From contig NZ_JAGTJJ010000099.1 in assembly GCF_028435365.1 (NCBI RefSeq), positions 1-26,877 on the forward strand: a DNA stretch of 26,877 nt. The letters run 5' to 3'. Both the position numbers and the translations under genes were made by a program. This stretch comes from Polyangium jinanense. GTDB lineage: Bacteria > Myxococcota > Polyangia > Polyangiales > Polyangiaceae. Positions 14,786-22,067 of the stretch are shown here, in pieces. Below the pieces are notes generated by a model. The model saw only the letters and a program-made list of their open reading frames with translations. It was not told the DNA's origin and did no database searches. Within the stretch, counting starts at the first letter, position 1; each line of letters begins with the position of its first letter.

Positions 14786-16105
14786 GTGCGCAGCCACCGT
14801 GCACGGGCTTTTTGCCTGGGCCGCCGCGCGCTCGCGGGCCCTGTCTGGGCGACTGTCCTGCTCGTGCTTGCGTCCTGCACGGCGGCGCCTCCGCGCCACG
14901 GCGGCGAGGTGCTCGGCGACAATCGCGACGCGCTGCTCGACGAGGCGCGGCGCGCGGCATACGGCGGGGACAGACCCGCGGCGCGCCGACGCTACGAGGT
15001 GCTCCTCGCGCGGGATCCGCGGGACGACGAGGCGCGGACCGGGCTCGCGCGGCTCGACGCCTGGGAAGGGCACCACGCGCGGGCCGCGGCCGCTTATCGG
15101 GACGTCCTCTCGCGCCACCCCGCCGACGACGACGTCCGCGCCGGCCTCTTCGACGTGCTCACCTGGCAAGGCCTCTGGGACGAGGCCGAGGCGGTCCTCG
15201 ACGCGGCGGAGCGCAAGGACTCCCCTCCCCTGCTCGCTTGCCGCGCGCGGCTCGAATTCGCGCGGGGCGACCTCACGACGGCGCACGCGCTCGCGGAGCG
15301 GGCGTATGTCGCGTCCGGGGGCAACACCGAGCTCCGCGCACTCGCGCGACGTCTGTCCACGGGGTATGCGCGGGTCACCACGCGGGTCCTCGTTTTCCCG
15401 GCGCCCATGCCGACGCTCGGGCAGGTCGAGGTCGAGGTCTCGCAGGCGTGGCGCAAGCTCATCCTCGGCGTCGAGACCGAACATGGTGGCCGCCCCAAGG
15501 CGGCATCGGGCGGGTGGGCCTACGGCGCGACCTGGGGCGGCCGGGCCATGTGGCTCTTCGGGCATGGGTTTTCCCTGGGTGGCGAAGCGGCGTTCGGCGC
15601 GCCGGCCGAGAGTGTCCCGATGCTCCGCCTCCGCGCGCACGGCACGGCTCCCATCCGCCCCTGGCTCACGAGCGGTCTTTCGTACACGTACCGTCGGTAC
15701 GCGGACGGCATCGCCACGCACGGGGCGAGCCCCACGCTCGGCGTCACGATTGGTGACCTGCTCCGGCTCGACGCGACGTACTGGCTCACGCACGTGCGCG
15801 TCGAGGATCCCCGGGGCGCGAGCGAGAGTCGGCTCGTGCACGCGTTCTCATTCTCGGCGGGCCGCACGCTCCTGCCGTGGCTCGCGCTCCGGGCCGGGTA
15901 TGCACATGGCGCCGAGGCCGAGCGATTCCCGGCTGCGTTCCAGATCCAGGGCCTCCTCACGGATGCCGTTTACGTCGGCGCGGATCTCCGGCCATACGAT
16001 TTTTTGCGCGTGATGCCGCTCTACAACCTCACATTCCGTGGCCCTCCCGGCGCCGAGCGCGCCGCGCTGCACACCTTCGAGATCGGCGCGCTCGTGCGCT
16101 GGTGA
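14786..16105 (+). CDS. YaiO-like TPR and outer-membrane beta-barrel lipoprotein
   Basis: The 439-residue protein has an Arg-rich n-region, a hydrophobic stretch and lipobox LASC (28-31), so it is probably a lipoprotein. Residues about 40-175 are TPR-like helices (ARRRYEVLLARDPRDDEARTGL and EFARGDLTTAHALAERA blocks). From about 190 to 439 amphipathic strands rich in aromatic residues resemble the YaiO-type barrel. TPR plus barrel is the architecture of polysaccharide export porins such as PgaA and BcsC; E. coli yaiO lies beside the glycosyltransferase gene yaiP. GTG 14786 is chosen for GAGG 8 nt upstream; ATG 14762 is the main alternative and has no ribosome-binding site. The lipoprotein gene follows closely. 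The YaiO assignment rests on architecture and is moderate. Confidence 0.75.
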   Translation: MRSHRARAFCLGRRALAGPVWATVLLVLASCTAAPPRHGGEVLGDNRDALLDEARRAAYGGDRPAARRRYEVLLARDPRDDEARTGLARLDAWEGHHARAAAAYRDVLSRHPADDDVRAGLFDVLTWQGLWDEAEAVLDAAERKDSPPLLACRARLEFARGDLTTAHALAERAYVASGGNTELRALARRLSTGYARVTTRVLVFPAPMPTLGQVEVEVSQAWRKLILGVETEHGGRPKAASGGWAYGATWGGRAMWLFGHGFSLGGEAAFGAPAESVPMLRLRAHGTAPIRPWLTSGLSYTYRRYADGIATHGASPTLGVTIGDLLRLDATYWLTHVRVEDPRGASESRLVHAFSFSAGRTLLPWLALRAGYAHGAEAERFPAAFQIQGLLTDAVYVGADLRPYDFLRVMPLYNLTFRGPPGAERAALHTFEIGALVRW

Positions 16106-16165
16106 ATGCGGGCGCCGCGACGGGACGTGCTTTACGTCGGTCGAGCGCGGCGGCATCATCGCGTC

Positions 16166-16630
16166 ATGAAGCTTCGACCTTTTCTTGTTTCGATCCTGGC
16201 CCTCGCCGCGCTCCCCCTCTTCGTCGCCTGCGGCAACAGCGTCGAGGGCGGCGCAGGCGGTTCGGGCGGCTCCGGTGGCTCCGGCGGTTCGGGCGGCTCC
16301 GGTGGCTCCGGCGGCGAAACGTTCACGCTCACGTGTTTCAACGACGGCGTGCAGTTCCCCGCGGCGAGCAAGGCCTGCGTCACGGATCAGGATTGCGGCC
16401 AGATCCTGCACGTGGTCGATTGCTGCGGCAGCCTCTCGGCCATCGGCCTCGCCGCAAAGGATCTGCCGGCCGTCTCGATGGCCGAGCAGGAATGCGGAAC
16501 GCACGCCCTCTGCGATTGCATTGCCCAGCCCACGCGCGTCGAGGACGGGAAAACCACGGAGGACACGTCGATGATTCAGGTCGCTTGTGTCTCCCATGTC
16601 TGCCAGACGCTCCTGCCTACGGATCCCTGA
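16166..16630 (+). CDS. small Cys-rich lipoprotein with Gly/Ser linker
   Basis: The 154-residue protein is a secreted lipoprotein: MKLRPF n-region, hydrophobic core and lipobox FVAC ending at residue 20. Residues about 27-49 are an almost pure (GGS)n linker, encoded partly by an exact 27-nt tandem duplication. The remainder has eight or more cysteines, including CVTDQDCGQILHVVDCC, suggesting a small disulfide-stabilised extracytoplasmic domain. Such linker-tethered domains are frequent in Polyangiales; no enzyme motif is seen. ATG 16166 is chosen because it gives a clean signal peptide; ATG 16106, abutting the preceding stop, would add 20 non-signal residues. It is probably cotranscribed with the YaiO-like gene. 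Its stop directly adjoins a STAS-domain remnant. Confidence 0.8.
   Translation: MKLRPFLVSILALAALPLFVACGNSVEGGAGGSGGSGGSGGSGGSGGSGGETFTLTCFNDGVQFPAASKACVTDQDCGQILHVVDCCGSLSAIGLAAKDLPAVSMAEQECGTHALCDCIAQPTRVEDGKTTEDTSMIQVACVSHVCQTLLPTDP
16261..16314 (+). repeat. exact 27-nt tandem duplication encoding Gly/Ser linker
   Basis: Positions 16261-16287 and 16288-16314 are identical 27-nt units, each encoding nine residues of the (GGS) linker of the lipoprotein. The synonymous codon pattern is copied exactly, which points to recent slippage or unequal exchange rather than selection on the peptide alone. Confidence 0.9.
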
Positions 16631-16776
16631 CGAATTTGACGGGCGTGGACATCGCCAACACCGGGACGGCGAGCCACATGCGGAACATCCTCGGCGCCGT
16701 GCGGCTGCTCGGCGCCGAGGGGATCATCACCGGGATCCGGCCGAGCGACAAACCGCGCGCGCACGCTCGGATCTAG
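16627..16776 (+). pseudogene. STAS-domain (anti-sigma antagonist-like) gene remnant
   Basis: In the frame ending at TAG 16774-16776 the sequence reads LTGVDIANTGTASHM, then ILGAVRLLGAEGIITGIRPS. This closely follows the core of RsbR/SpoIIAA-type STAS domains (D-L-T-G-V-x-x-x-D-T-x-T-A-x-H, then A-V-x-L-L-G-x-x-x-x-x-T-G-I-R-P). The Asp-Thr phosphosite region has become Asn-Thr-Gly-Thr. The N-terminal half of the domain is missing; the frame continues upstream only into the lipoprotein gene. After IRPS the sequence turns into Lys/Arg-rich residues and stops. No start or ribosome-binding site is evident. I read it as a decayed fragment of about 45 codons; the match is from memory of the family. 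Confidence 0.6.
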
Positions 16777-16933
16777 AGCATCGACCGGTTCGATGCTCGG
16801 AAGATCGCGAAGCGAGCTTCCCTCGGGGGGTGAATCGGCCGGGCTTTGCCCGGACGAGAGGGGGACGCGAGGCGTCCCCCTCGGGACAAAAGAGCTAGAA
16901 CATCGAGCGGTTGCAAACCGATCGATGTTCTAG
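16776..16933. repeat. hairpin cluster between converging genes (variant module, copy 3)
   Basis: Five inverted repeats are packed between the STAS remnant and the cytochrome gene stop. GAGCATCGA/TCGATGCTC is at 16776-16798. GGAAG-TCGC/GCGA-CTTCC at 16799-16821 has one mismatch. CCGGGC/GCCCGG with TTT loop is at 16839-16853. GAGGGGGACGC/GCGTCCCCCTC is at 16858-16882. An 18-nt-arm hairpin with one mismatch and a GCA loop is at 16895-16933. The style matches the modules at 1, 14575 and 26756, and the first and last hairpins share AGCATCGA or AACATCGA with H4 of copy 2, but leader and H1-H3 are not recognisable. The last hairpin begins 9 nt from the converging stop at 16943, so the cluster may terminate both strands. 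Confidence 0.75.
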
Positions 16934-16942
16934 AACACCGCT

Positions 16943-19783
16943 TCAGGGCGTGCTCAGGGGATTTGCAGGATTGCTGCCCGCGGCGATCTCGTCGCCGTCG
17001 AGGTATCCGTCGAGATCCCGATCGATACCGATGCGCACCCCGGAGCCGGGCGGCACGCAGGTATACGTGAGCGATTTGCCGCTCCCGAGGAAGACCGAGC
17101 GCAAGACCGCGTCCGGGATCGGCCCGATCGCCTGCTGATCGACGACGAAGCGATTGATCTCCGGGATGTAGAGGTACCCGACCTCCACCTCCGAAGAGGA
17201 GCCCGAGACGCCCTTCGCCACGAGATCACATTCGAAGGCGTTCGCGCGTTGCAAGAGGAGCTCGATACGCGCCGCGGCCGACGCCTGGTTCGCCACGGTG
17301 AGCGTCACCTGTTGCCCGACGATGGGCGCGAAGTTCGTATCGAAGGCGAGCTGATACGCTTCCATGTTGCGCTTGATCTGGTCCCCCTCGGGGCCGAGGG
17401 GGATCCCAGGCTGGACCGTGATCGGCTCGGGAAGGATCTCGGGGAGGATCGGGGTGCCCTTGTCGAACACGCCGCTCCGGTGGAACAACGTCGGGGTGCT
17501 CCCGTCGTGGGTGAAGCCGAAGCCACGGATCTGATCGCCCATGAAGGGATCGGGCAGCTCGGAGCCGAAGGCGACGGCGGAGCCGAACATGCCGACCTTC
17601 TGGTACTGGCCACGCAGGTGCACGTTCTTGAGGATCTGCGGTGCGCCGCCGAAACCCGAGAATCCATCCGCACCGAAGAACCCCGGGAAGCGATCGTTCG
17701 GGTTGGCATTGGGATTGACTGGATGGCACGTCGCGCAGGTGGCCGGGCCGATGACCGGCGTATTGAAGAAGAAATCGCGACCCGCCTGCTGCGAGGGCGT
17801 CAGCGAATTGTCGAGGTTGCGGATCGGGTTCGGCGGATAGGCGACCTGGAGGATGAAGTCCGTGAACCTCTGCATGTCCTCGGCACTGAGCTCCGCCGTC
17901 CGTCCGAGCAAGCCCACGAACGCGGGGTTGAATTTCTTGAATGCGGCCACCTCGTCGAACGCTCCCTGGTCCGGCTGCGCGCTCGGCTCATCATTGCCGC
18001 CCGTGCGGTCGGCGCGCCAGTGCATCGTGCCGTGGTTTGCCATTCCGCGCAGGCTCTGGGTCGCCATCGGCCCCTTCATCGGGTGGAAATCGGGGTCGAC
18101 GAACAGAGGCCCCTTGAACGGGCCGGGGTTGTTCAGCACCGATCCGTCGGGATTGCCGAGATCCCAGGAGAGATCGTCCATGTCGCCGAAGACGTGACAG
18201 CTCCCGCAGGCCGCCTCGCCATTGCTGGAGGAGAGCCGCGCGTCGTAAAGGAGAGCCCGCCCCTCGACGATGCTGTCCGGCTCGGGGCTGTACATCTTGA
18301 TGTGGGCGATCTCCTTTTGCGTCGACAAACTCACGACGGAGAGCCCATTGTCGAAGCGCGTGAGGACGTACATGCGCGCCCGGCCCTCGTCGAGGACGAT
18401 GCCCGTCGGTCCGCCGCCGCTCAGCGTGATGTGGCTCGTCGCGCTCGGGACGAAGGAATTGTTCTCGAGCGCGGCCGTATTGAACACACCGATCTTCGAG
18501 GACGCGAACGCGGCCACGTACAGGGTCGTGCCAGAGCTCGACACGGCCATGCCGAGCGGCTGCGCGAGGCTTCTCTGGTTCACCGACAGCGGCGCCGGCC
18601 GGACGTCGTAATCGATGTGCTTGTTGAGGTGCCGCGGGACGACGCCTCCGGGGCCGAGCACCGTGATCCGGCTCTCGTGCAGGTGGCCTTGCAGCGTCTC
18701 GCCGGCGAAAAGGCCGTCCCCCTCGAAGCGCAGATCGTTGCGGGCCTCGGTGTTGCTGACGTAAACCCTTCCATTGACGGGATTGACGGCCATGTTGAAG
18801 AGGACCGTCCCCACGCCCGCGTAAAACCCCGCGGAGCCCGTGAGCTGCTTGGGCGGGCTCGCGTTGGCGTCGATGACGAAGACGTCCTTGTCGGGCAGCG
18901 AGAAATTCACCGCGTCGTCCCAGGGGCGGCCGAGCACGTCCCGCCAGGATGTGCCGTCGTGCTTCACGAGGACGCCGACCTCGGGCGCGGGGATCCCCTC
19001 GAAATTGGTATTCGGCCCGGGCACGCCGCCTGCGTCCTCGCCGCCGTTGGGCACCAGGGATTCGTCGACGATGGTGGTGCGATTGCCCGAATGGAAGACG
19101 GCCGCATAGACGCGCGAGCCGTCGGGCGTGGCCGCGAGGGCGCGGGGCGTGTCGCCGAAAAGGTTCAGGATCTTGAGCGGCGTGCCGCCCATCGTCGTGC
19201 CTAGATTCAGGGCGTCGAAGACCCACACGTCCGCGCGGCCCACGCCGGGCGTCGTGAGCTGGGGATCGAACGGCGCATTCTGGCCGCGATGGGCCGTGGT
19301 GATGAATGCACGGTTCTTGCTCGGCCCGGCGAAGACGATGTCGCGCGGCTCGTCGCCGACGTGTAGCGTGCGCACCACGGAGCCCCTGCCGATGCCGGTC
19401 ACGTTGATGATGCTCACGCTGTCGGACAGGTGGTTGACCACCCAGACCTCGCTGTTGCTTCGCGCCGCGACCGCGACGGGCTCGAGTCCGACGGGCACGG
19501 AGCCGGTATGCTCGAGGATGCCGCTGTACGTGAGGCGGAAGATCTCGAGGCGATTGTCGGGTGTATTGACGACGAATAGCAGGTTCCCGCTCGGGGACAT
19601 CGCGACCGGACGGACCTGGCCGCTTTCGAACAAGGTATAGGATGACGCGGCGGACGACGCGGCGGACGGCGACGCGACGGACGCCTGCGCGTTCTGCGAG
19701 AACGTCGCGCCGAGCGCGGCGCCCAAGAAAACCAAGCCTTTCAATCGCATGAGCGGCATGGCCGCACGGAGCACGGATCGCAT
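16943..19783 (-). CDS. secreted YncE-like beta-propeller / di-haem cytochrome c protein
   Basis: The 946-residue exported protein starts with a signal peptide (hydrophobic LKGLVFLGAALGA, cleavage near AQAS, about 35). Residues about 50-510 contain repeated propeller blades with motifs such as SPSGNLLFVVNTPDN, TPDGSRVYAAVF and SSSGTTLYVAAF, as in YncE-like and 40-residue YVTN proteins. The C-terminal half has two haem sites, CGSCH (526-530) and CATCH (683-687), typical of MauG/cytochrome-peroxidase-related proteins. The extreme C-terminus has a calcium-loop-like DRDLDGYLDGDE. A periplasmic or cell-surface redox role is likely; substrate unknown. Start 19783 has a strong GGAGG 5 nt upstream, rejecting ATG 19819. 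It stands alone: 309 nt separate it from the HEAT gene upstream. Confidence 0.88.
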   Translation of the reverse strand: MRSVLRAAMPLMRLKGLVFLGAALGATFSQNAQASVASPSAASSAASSYTLFESGQVRPVAMSPSGNLLFVVNTPDNRLEIFRLTYSGILEHTGSVPVGLEPVAVAARSNSEVWVVNHLSDSVSIINVTGIGRGSVVRTLHVGDEPRDIVFAGPSKNRAFITTAHRGQNAPFDPQLTTPGVGRADVWVFDALNLGTTMGGTPLKILNLFGDTPRALAATPDGSRVYAAVFHSGNRTTIVDESLVPNGGEDAGGVPGPNTNFEGIPAPEVGVLVKHDGTSWRDVLGRPWDDAVNFSLPDKDVFVIDANASPPKQLTGSAGFYAGVGTVLFNMAVNPVNGRVYVSNTEARNDLRFEGDGLFAGETLQGHLHESRITVLGPGGVVPRHLNKHIDYDVRPAPLSVNQRSLAQPLGMAVSSSGTTLYVAAFASSKIGVFNTAALENNSFVPSATSHITLSGGGPTGIVLDEGRARMYVLTRFDNGLSVVSLSTQKEIAHIKMYSPEPDSIVEGRALLYDARLSSSNGEAACGSCHVFGDMDDLSWDLGNPDGSVLNNPGPFKGPLFVDPDFHPMKGPMATQSLRGMANHGTMHWRADRTGGNDEPSAQPDQGAFDEVAAFKKFNPAFVGLLGRTAELSAEDMQRFTDFILQVAYPPNPIRNLDNSLTPSQQAGRDFFFNTPVIGPATCATCHPVNPNANPNDRFPGFFGADGFSGFGGAPQILKNVHLRGQYQKVGMFGSAVAFGSELPDPFMGDQIRGFGFTHDGSTPTLFHRSGVFDKGTPILPEILPEPITVQPGIPLGPEGDQIKRNMEAYQLAFDTNFAPIVGQQVTLTVANQASAAARIELLLQRANAFECDLVAKGVSGSSSEVEVGYLYIPEINRFVVDQQAIGPIPDAVLRSVFLGSGKSLTYTCVPPGSGVRIGIDRDLDGYLDGDEIAAGSNPANPLSTP

Positions 19784-20092
19784 GAAACCTCCAGGGCAGT
19801 GGCGACGGCCCAACCACACGCCGCCATCGACACGAAGAAAAAGCGCAGCGAGAGGATTGCCCGCAGAATGCGTTCTGTAAAGGTAGGATGATCCCGATTA
19901 CGGCGGGAAATGCCTTCGTCGGGATGTTTCGGATGGCATGGACGAGGTCCGATCGGGGTTCGTCCGCCGTTCGCCCGCGCCCGCCGCGGCCGGACGACGC
20001 GCAATGCAAGGACGCTCTCCGTCGCGCGCGATCGGCCACGCCAGAGCTTTCGAGCAGCGGTGGAGCTTCCCGACGGCGCCAGGGCGGCGCGG
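19784..20092. other. 309-nt intergenic region upstream of the cytochrome gene
   Basis: I see no convincing gene here. It lies between the HEAT gene stop (20093) and the start of the cytochrome gene (19783), both on the minus strand. An inverted repeat CAGAA-TGCG-TTCTG sits at 19864-19877, about 80-95 nt before the cytochrome start, with TTTACA adjoining it on the minus strand. It may hold that gene's promoter or operator, but no confident -10 element could be assigned. Confidence 0.4.
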
Positions 20093-22036
20093 TCAAGCAG
20101 CGGTCTCGCCGGTCTCTTTCAGGAACAGTTTTCCAGTTGTTCGTCGGGACGCACCATTCCGCTCGGACGGCGCCGCCTCCGAGGATCGCCGCCCCGTCTT
20201 GTCCTCGCTCGCGGCGCCGAGCCCGAGCGCCTGGGACGCCTCGAAGGCCACTTCCGGCGACGGATCCGACAGCGCCCGCACGAGCGCCGGCACCACGAGC
20301 CACCGCTCCTCCGCCTGCGCGAGGCTCCGCGCCGCGAGCCCGCGCGCCTCCGCGGAAGGGTCACTCACCACGACCTCCGCGAGCGCCGCCGTCGCCTCGG
20401 GCCCGCGCCGCTCGGCGAGCTCCAGAATGGCCCGTATCCGATCCTCGAGCCGCGCCGCGCGCCGCGCCGCAATGGCGAAGCGCGACAGCGTCACCGTCCT
20501 CCGTCCACGCTCGGCCGGACCCGCCGCGCAGAGCTTCGCCTCGAACGCCCGCACGAGCGTCTCCCCCTCCGCCTCGCAGACGGCCCGCGCCGCCGCCGCG
20601 GAGGCCGGATCCGCCATGAATGCCCGCGCCTCGGCGACCCACGTCTCCACGCCGACGAGCGCGCGCGAAACGATCCACGTCGCCTCGGGGATGCCCTCGG
20701 GTTTGTCCCTCCCAAGCATTGTGATCGCCTGCTCGCCGCCGATCCTCCCGAGCGCGAGCGCCGCGCTCTCGCGCGCCTCCACGGCCGCGTCGTCGAGCGC
20801 TCGCCCGAGCGCCGCTACGTGCCGCGCCGAGCCGATTTCCCCGAGGATCCGGAACACGCCCGCGCGCACCGCGCCCGCCTCGTGCCGCGCCGCCGCCACG
20901 ATCGCCTCCGACAAACCCGCGCGTCCCACGGCCACGAGCGCCGCGCGCGCCGCCGCGCGCCCCTCGGCCGTCCCGTCGCCGAGCGCCGCGGCCCAGGCCG
21001 ACACCATACCGAGCCGATCCATCGCGAGCGCCGCGCTCCGCCGCACGTCGTCGCACGGATCGAAGAGCGCCCGCTCGATGGCCGATCGATCCTTCGGCGA
21101 CAATGCCGCGAGTGCGTCCACGGCCCGCGATCGCACCTCCGGATCCGGGTCGCCGAGCGTGGCCACGAGCGTCCCCACGACCTCCTCATCGCCCACGCGC
21201 GCGAGCGCCGCCGCGGCCCGTGCGCGCACGGCGCTCGACGGATCGCCGAGGACCGCGCTCACGAGCGGCCGCGTCGCTCGCGGATCTCCGATATGCCCGA
21301 GCGCCTCCGCCGCGGCCGCCCGCGCCGCCGCATTGCCGTCGCCGAGCTGCGCCACGAGCGGCAAGGTCGCCCCCGGATCCCCGATTTTCCCGAGCACCCG
21401 CGCGGCCCAGGTCCGCGCCTGCGCGCGCTCGTCGTCGAGCATCCTCACGAGCGGCCGCACCGCGTCCGATCCAAAAGAAATGAGCGCCTCGGCCACGACC
21501 TTCGCGCCCCCCTCGCCCTGCGACGCGAGCGCCTCGCAGAGGTGCGGGAGCACCGCGATGTCCGGAATGGATCCAATGGCCTCGGCCGCCGCGAGCCGCA
21601 CCGTCGTATCCTCGTGTGGATTCGCGAGCGCCGACGCGAGCGCGGGGCTTGCCGACGCGGCGCCGAGCTTGCCGAGCATCCGCGCCGCGTGGGCCCGCTC
21701 GTTCCACGATTTCGAATCGCGCAGCGTGCGCTCCCAGGCCGCGCGCAGCCCGAGCTCCTCACATACCACCGCGCACCGCGCCTCCTCGTCGAGCGCCTGC
21801 GAAAGCGCAGCCTGGATCGTGCTTCGATCGAAACCTTGCGCGAGGGATCTCGCCACGCGCTCGGCCGGCTCCGCGCGTAGCCTCGAGAGCACCTTCCGCG
21901 CGGCCGCGAGCCGCTCGACCGCGCGCCGCTCGCGCCGCCTCCGCAGCGCCTCGCGCCCGATCACCGAGATCCCTGGCACGAGCGCGAGGACCGCGATCCC
22001 GAGCCCCACGTACAGGACCAAGACAAGGACACTCAC
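20093..22036 (-). CDS. membrane-anchored HEAT-repeat protein
   Basis: The 647-residue protein has one N-terminal membrane helix (2-24), a short Arg-rich segment (RRRRERR) and a long soluble part of HEAT/PBS-lyase-type helical repeats. Repeats are clearest at about 115-330 (ARMLGKLG, AAEAIGSIPD, AARVLGKIGDPGA, AAEALGHIGDPRA, AAALARVGDEE) and recur at about 375-460 and 540-620. Such solenoids act as protein-binding scaffolds; no catalytic motif is visible. The Arg cluster after the helix suggests that the solenoid is cytoplasmic, but topology is uncertain. GTG 22036 is chosen because GAGG lies 6 nt upstream and the helix begins at once. It lies 31 nt downstream of the glycosyltransferase gene, so they form an operon and probably one complex. 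Confidence 0.85.
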   Translation of the reverse strand: MSVLVLVLYVGLGIAVLALVPGISVIGREALRRRRERRAVERLAAARKVLSRLRAEPAERVARSLAQGFDRSTIQAALSQALDEEARCAVVCEELGLRAAWERTLRDSKSWNERAHAARMLGKLGAASASPALASALANPHEDTTVRLAAAEAIGSIPDIAVLPHLCEALASQGEGGAKVVAEALISFGSDAVRPLVRMLDDERAQARTWAARVLGKIGDPGATLPLVAQLGDGNAAARAAAAEALGHIGDPRATRPLVSAVLGDPSSAVRARAAAALARVGDEEVVGTLVATLGDPDPEVRSRAVDALAALSPKDRSAIERALFDPCDDVRRSAALAMDRLGMVSAWAAALGDGTAEGRAAARAALVAVGRAGLSEAIVAAARHEAGAVRAGVFRILGEIGSARHVAALGRALDDAAVEARESAALALGRIGGEQAITMLGRDKPEGIPEATWIVSRALVGVETWVAEARAFMADPASAAAARAVCEAEGETLVRAFEAKLCAAGPAERGRRTVTLSRFAIAARRAARLEDRIRAILELAERRGPEATAALAEVVVSDPSAEARGLAARSLAQAEERWLVVPALVRALSDPSPEVAFEASQALGLGAASEDKTGRRSSEAAPSERNGASRRTTGKLFLKETGETAA

Positions 22037-22067
22037 CGTCTCCCTCGATCCCTTTCGATGGCCGGCG

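Noticed and set aside
16741..16770. CCGAGCG/CGCTCGG inverted repeat as another module hairpin
   Set aside because: The 16-nt loop is long, and the stem lies inside the STAS-remnant frame, so it may be chance in this GC-rich stretch.
19741..20004. Small minus-strand open frame in the gap before the cytochrome gene
   Set aside because: It is Arg-rich without family motifs and overlaps the strong ribosome-binding site and signal peptide of the cytochrome gene in another frame.
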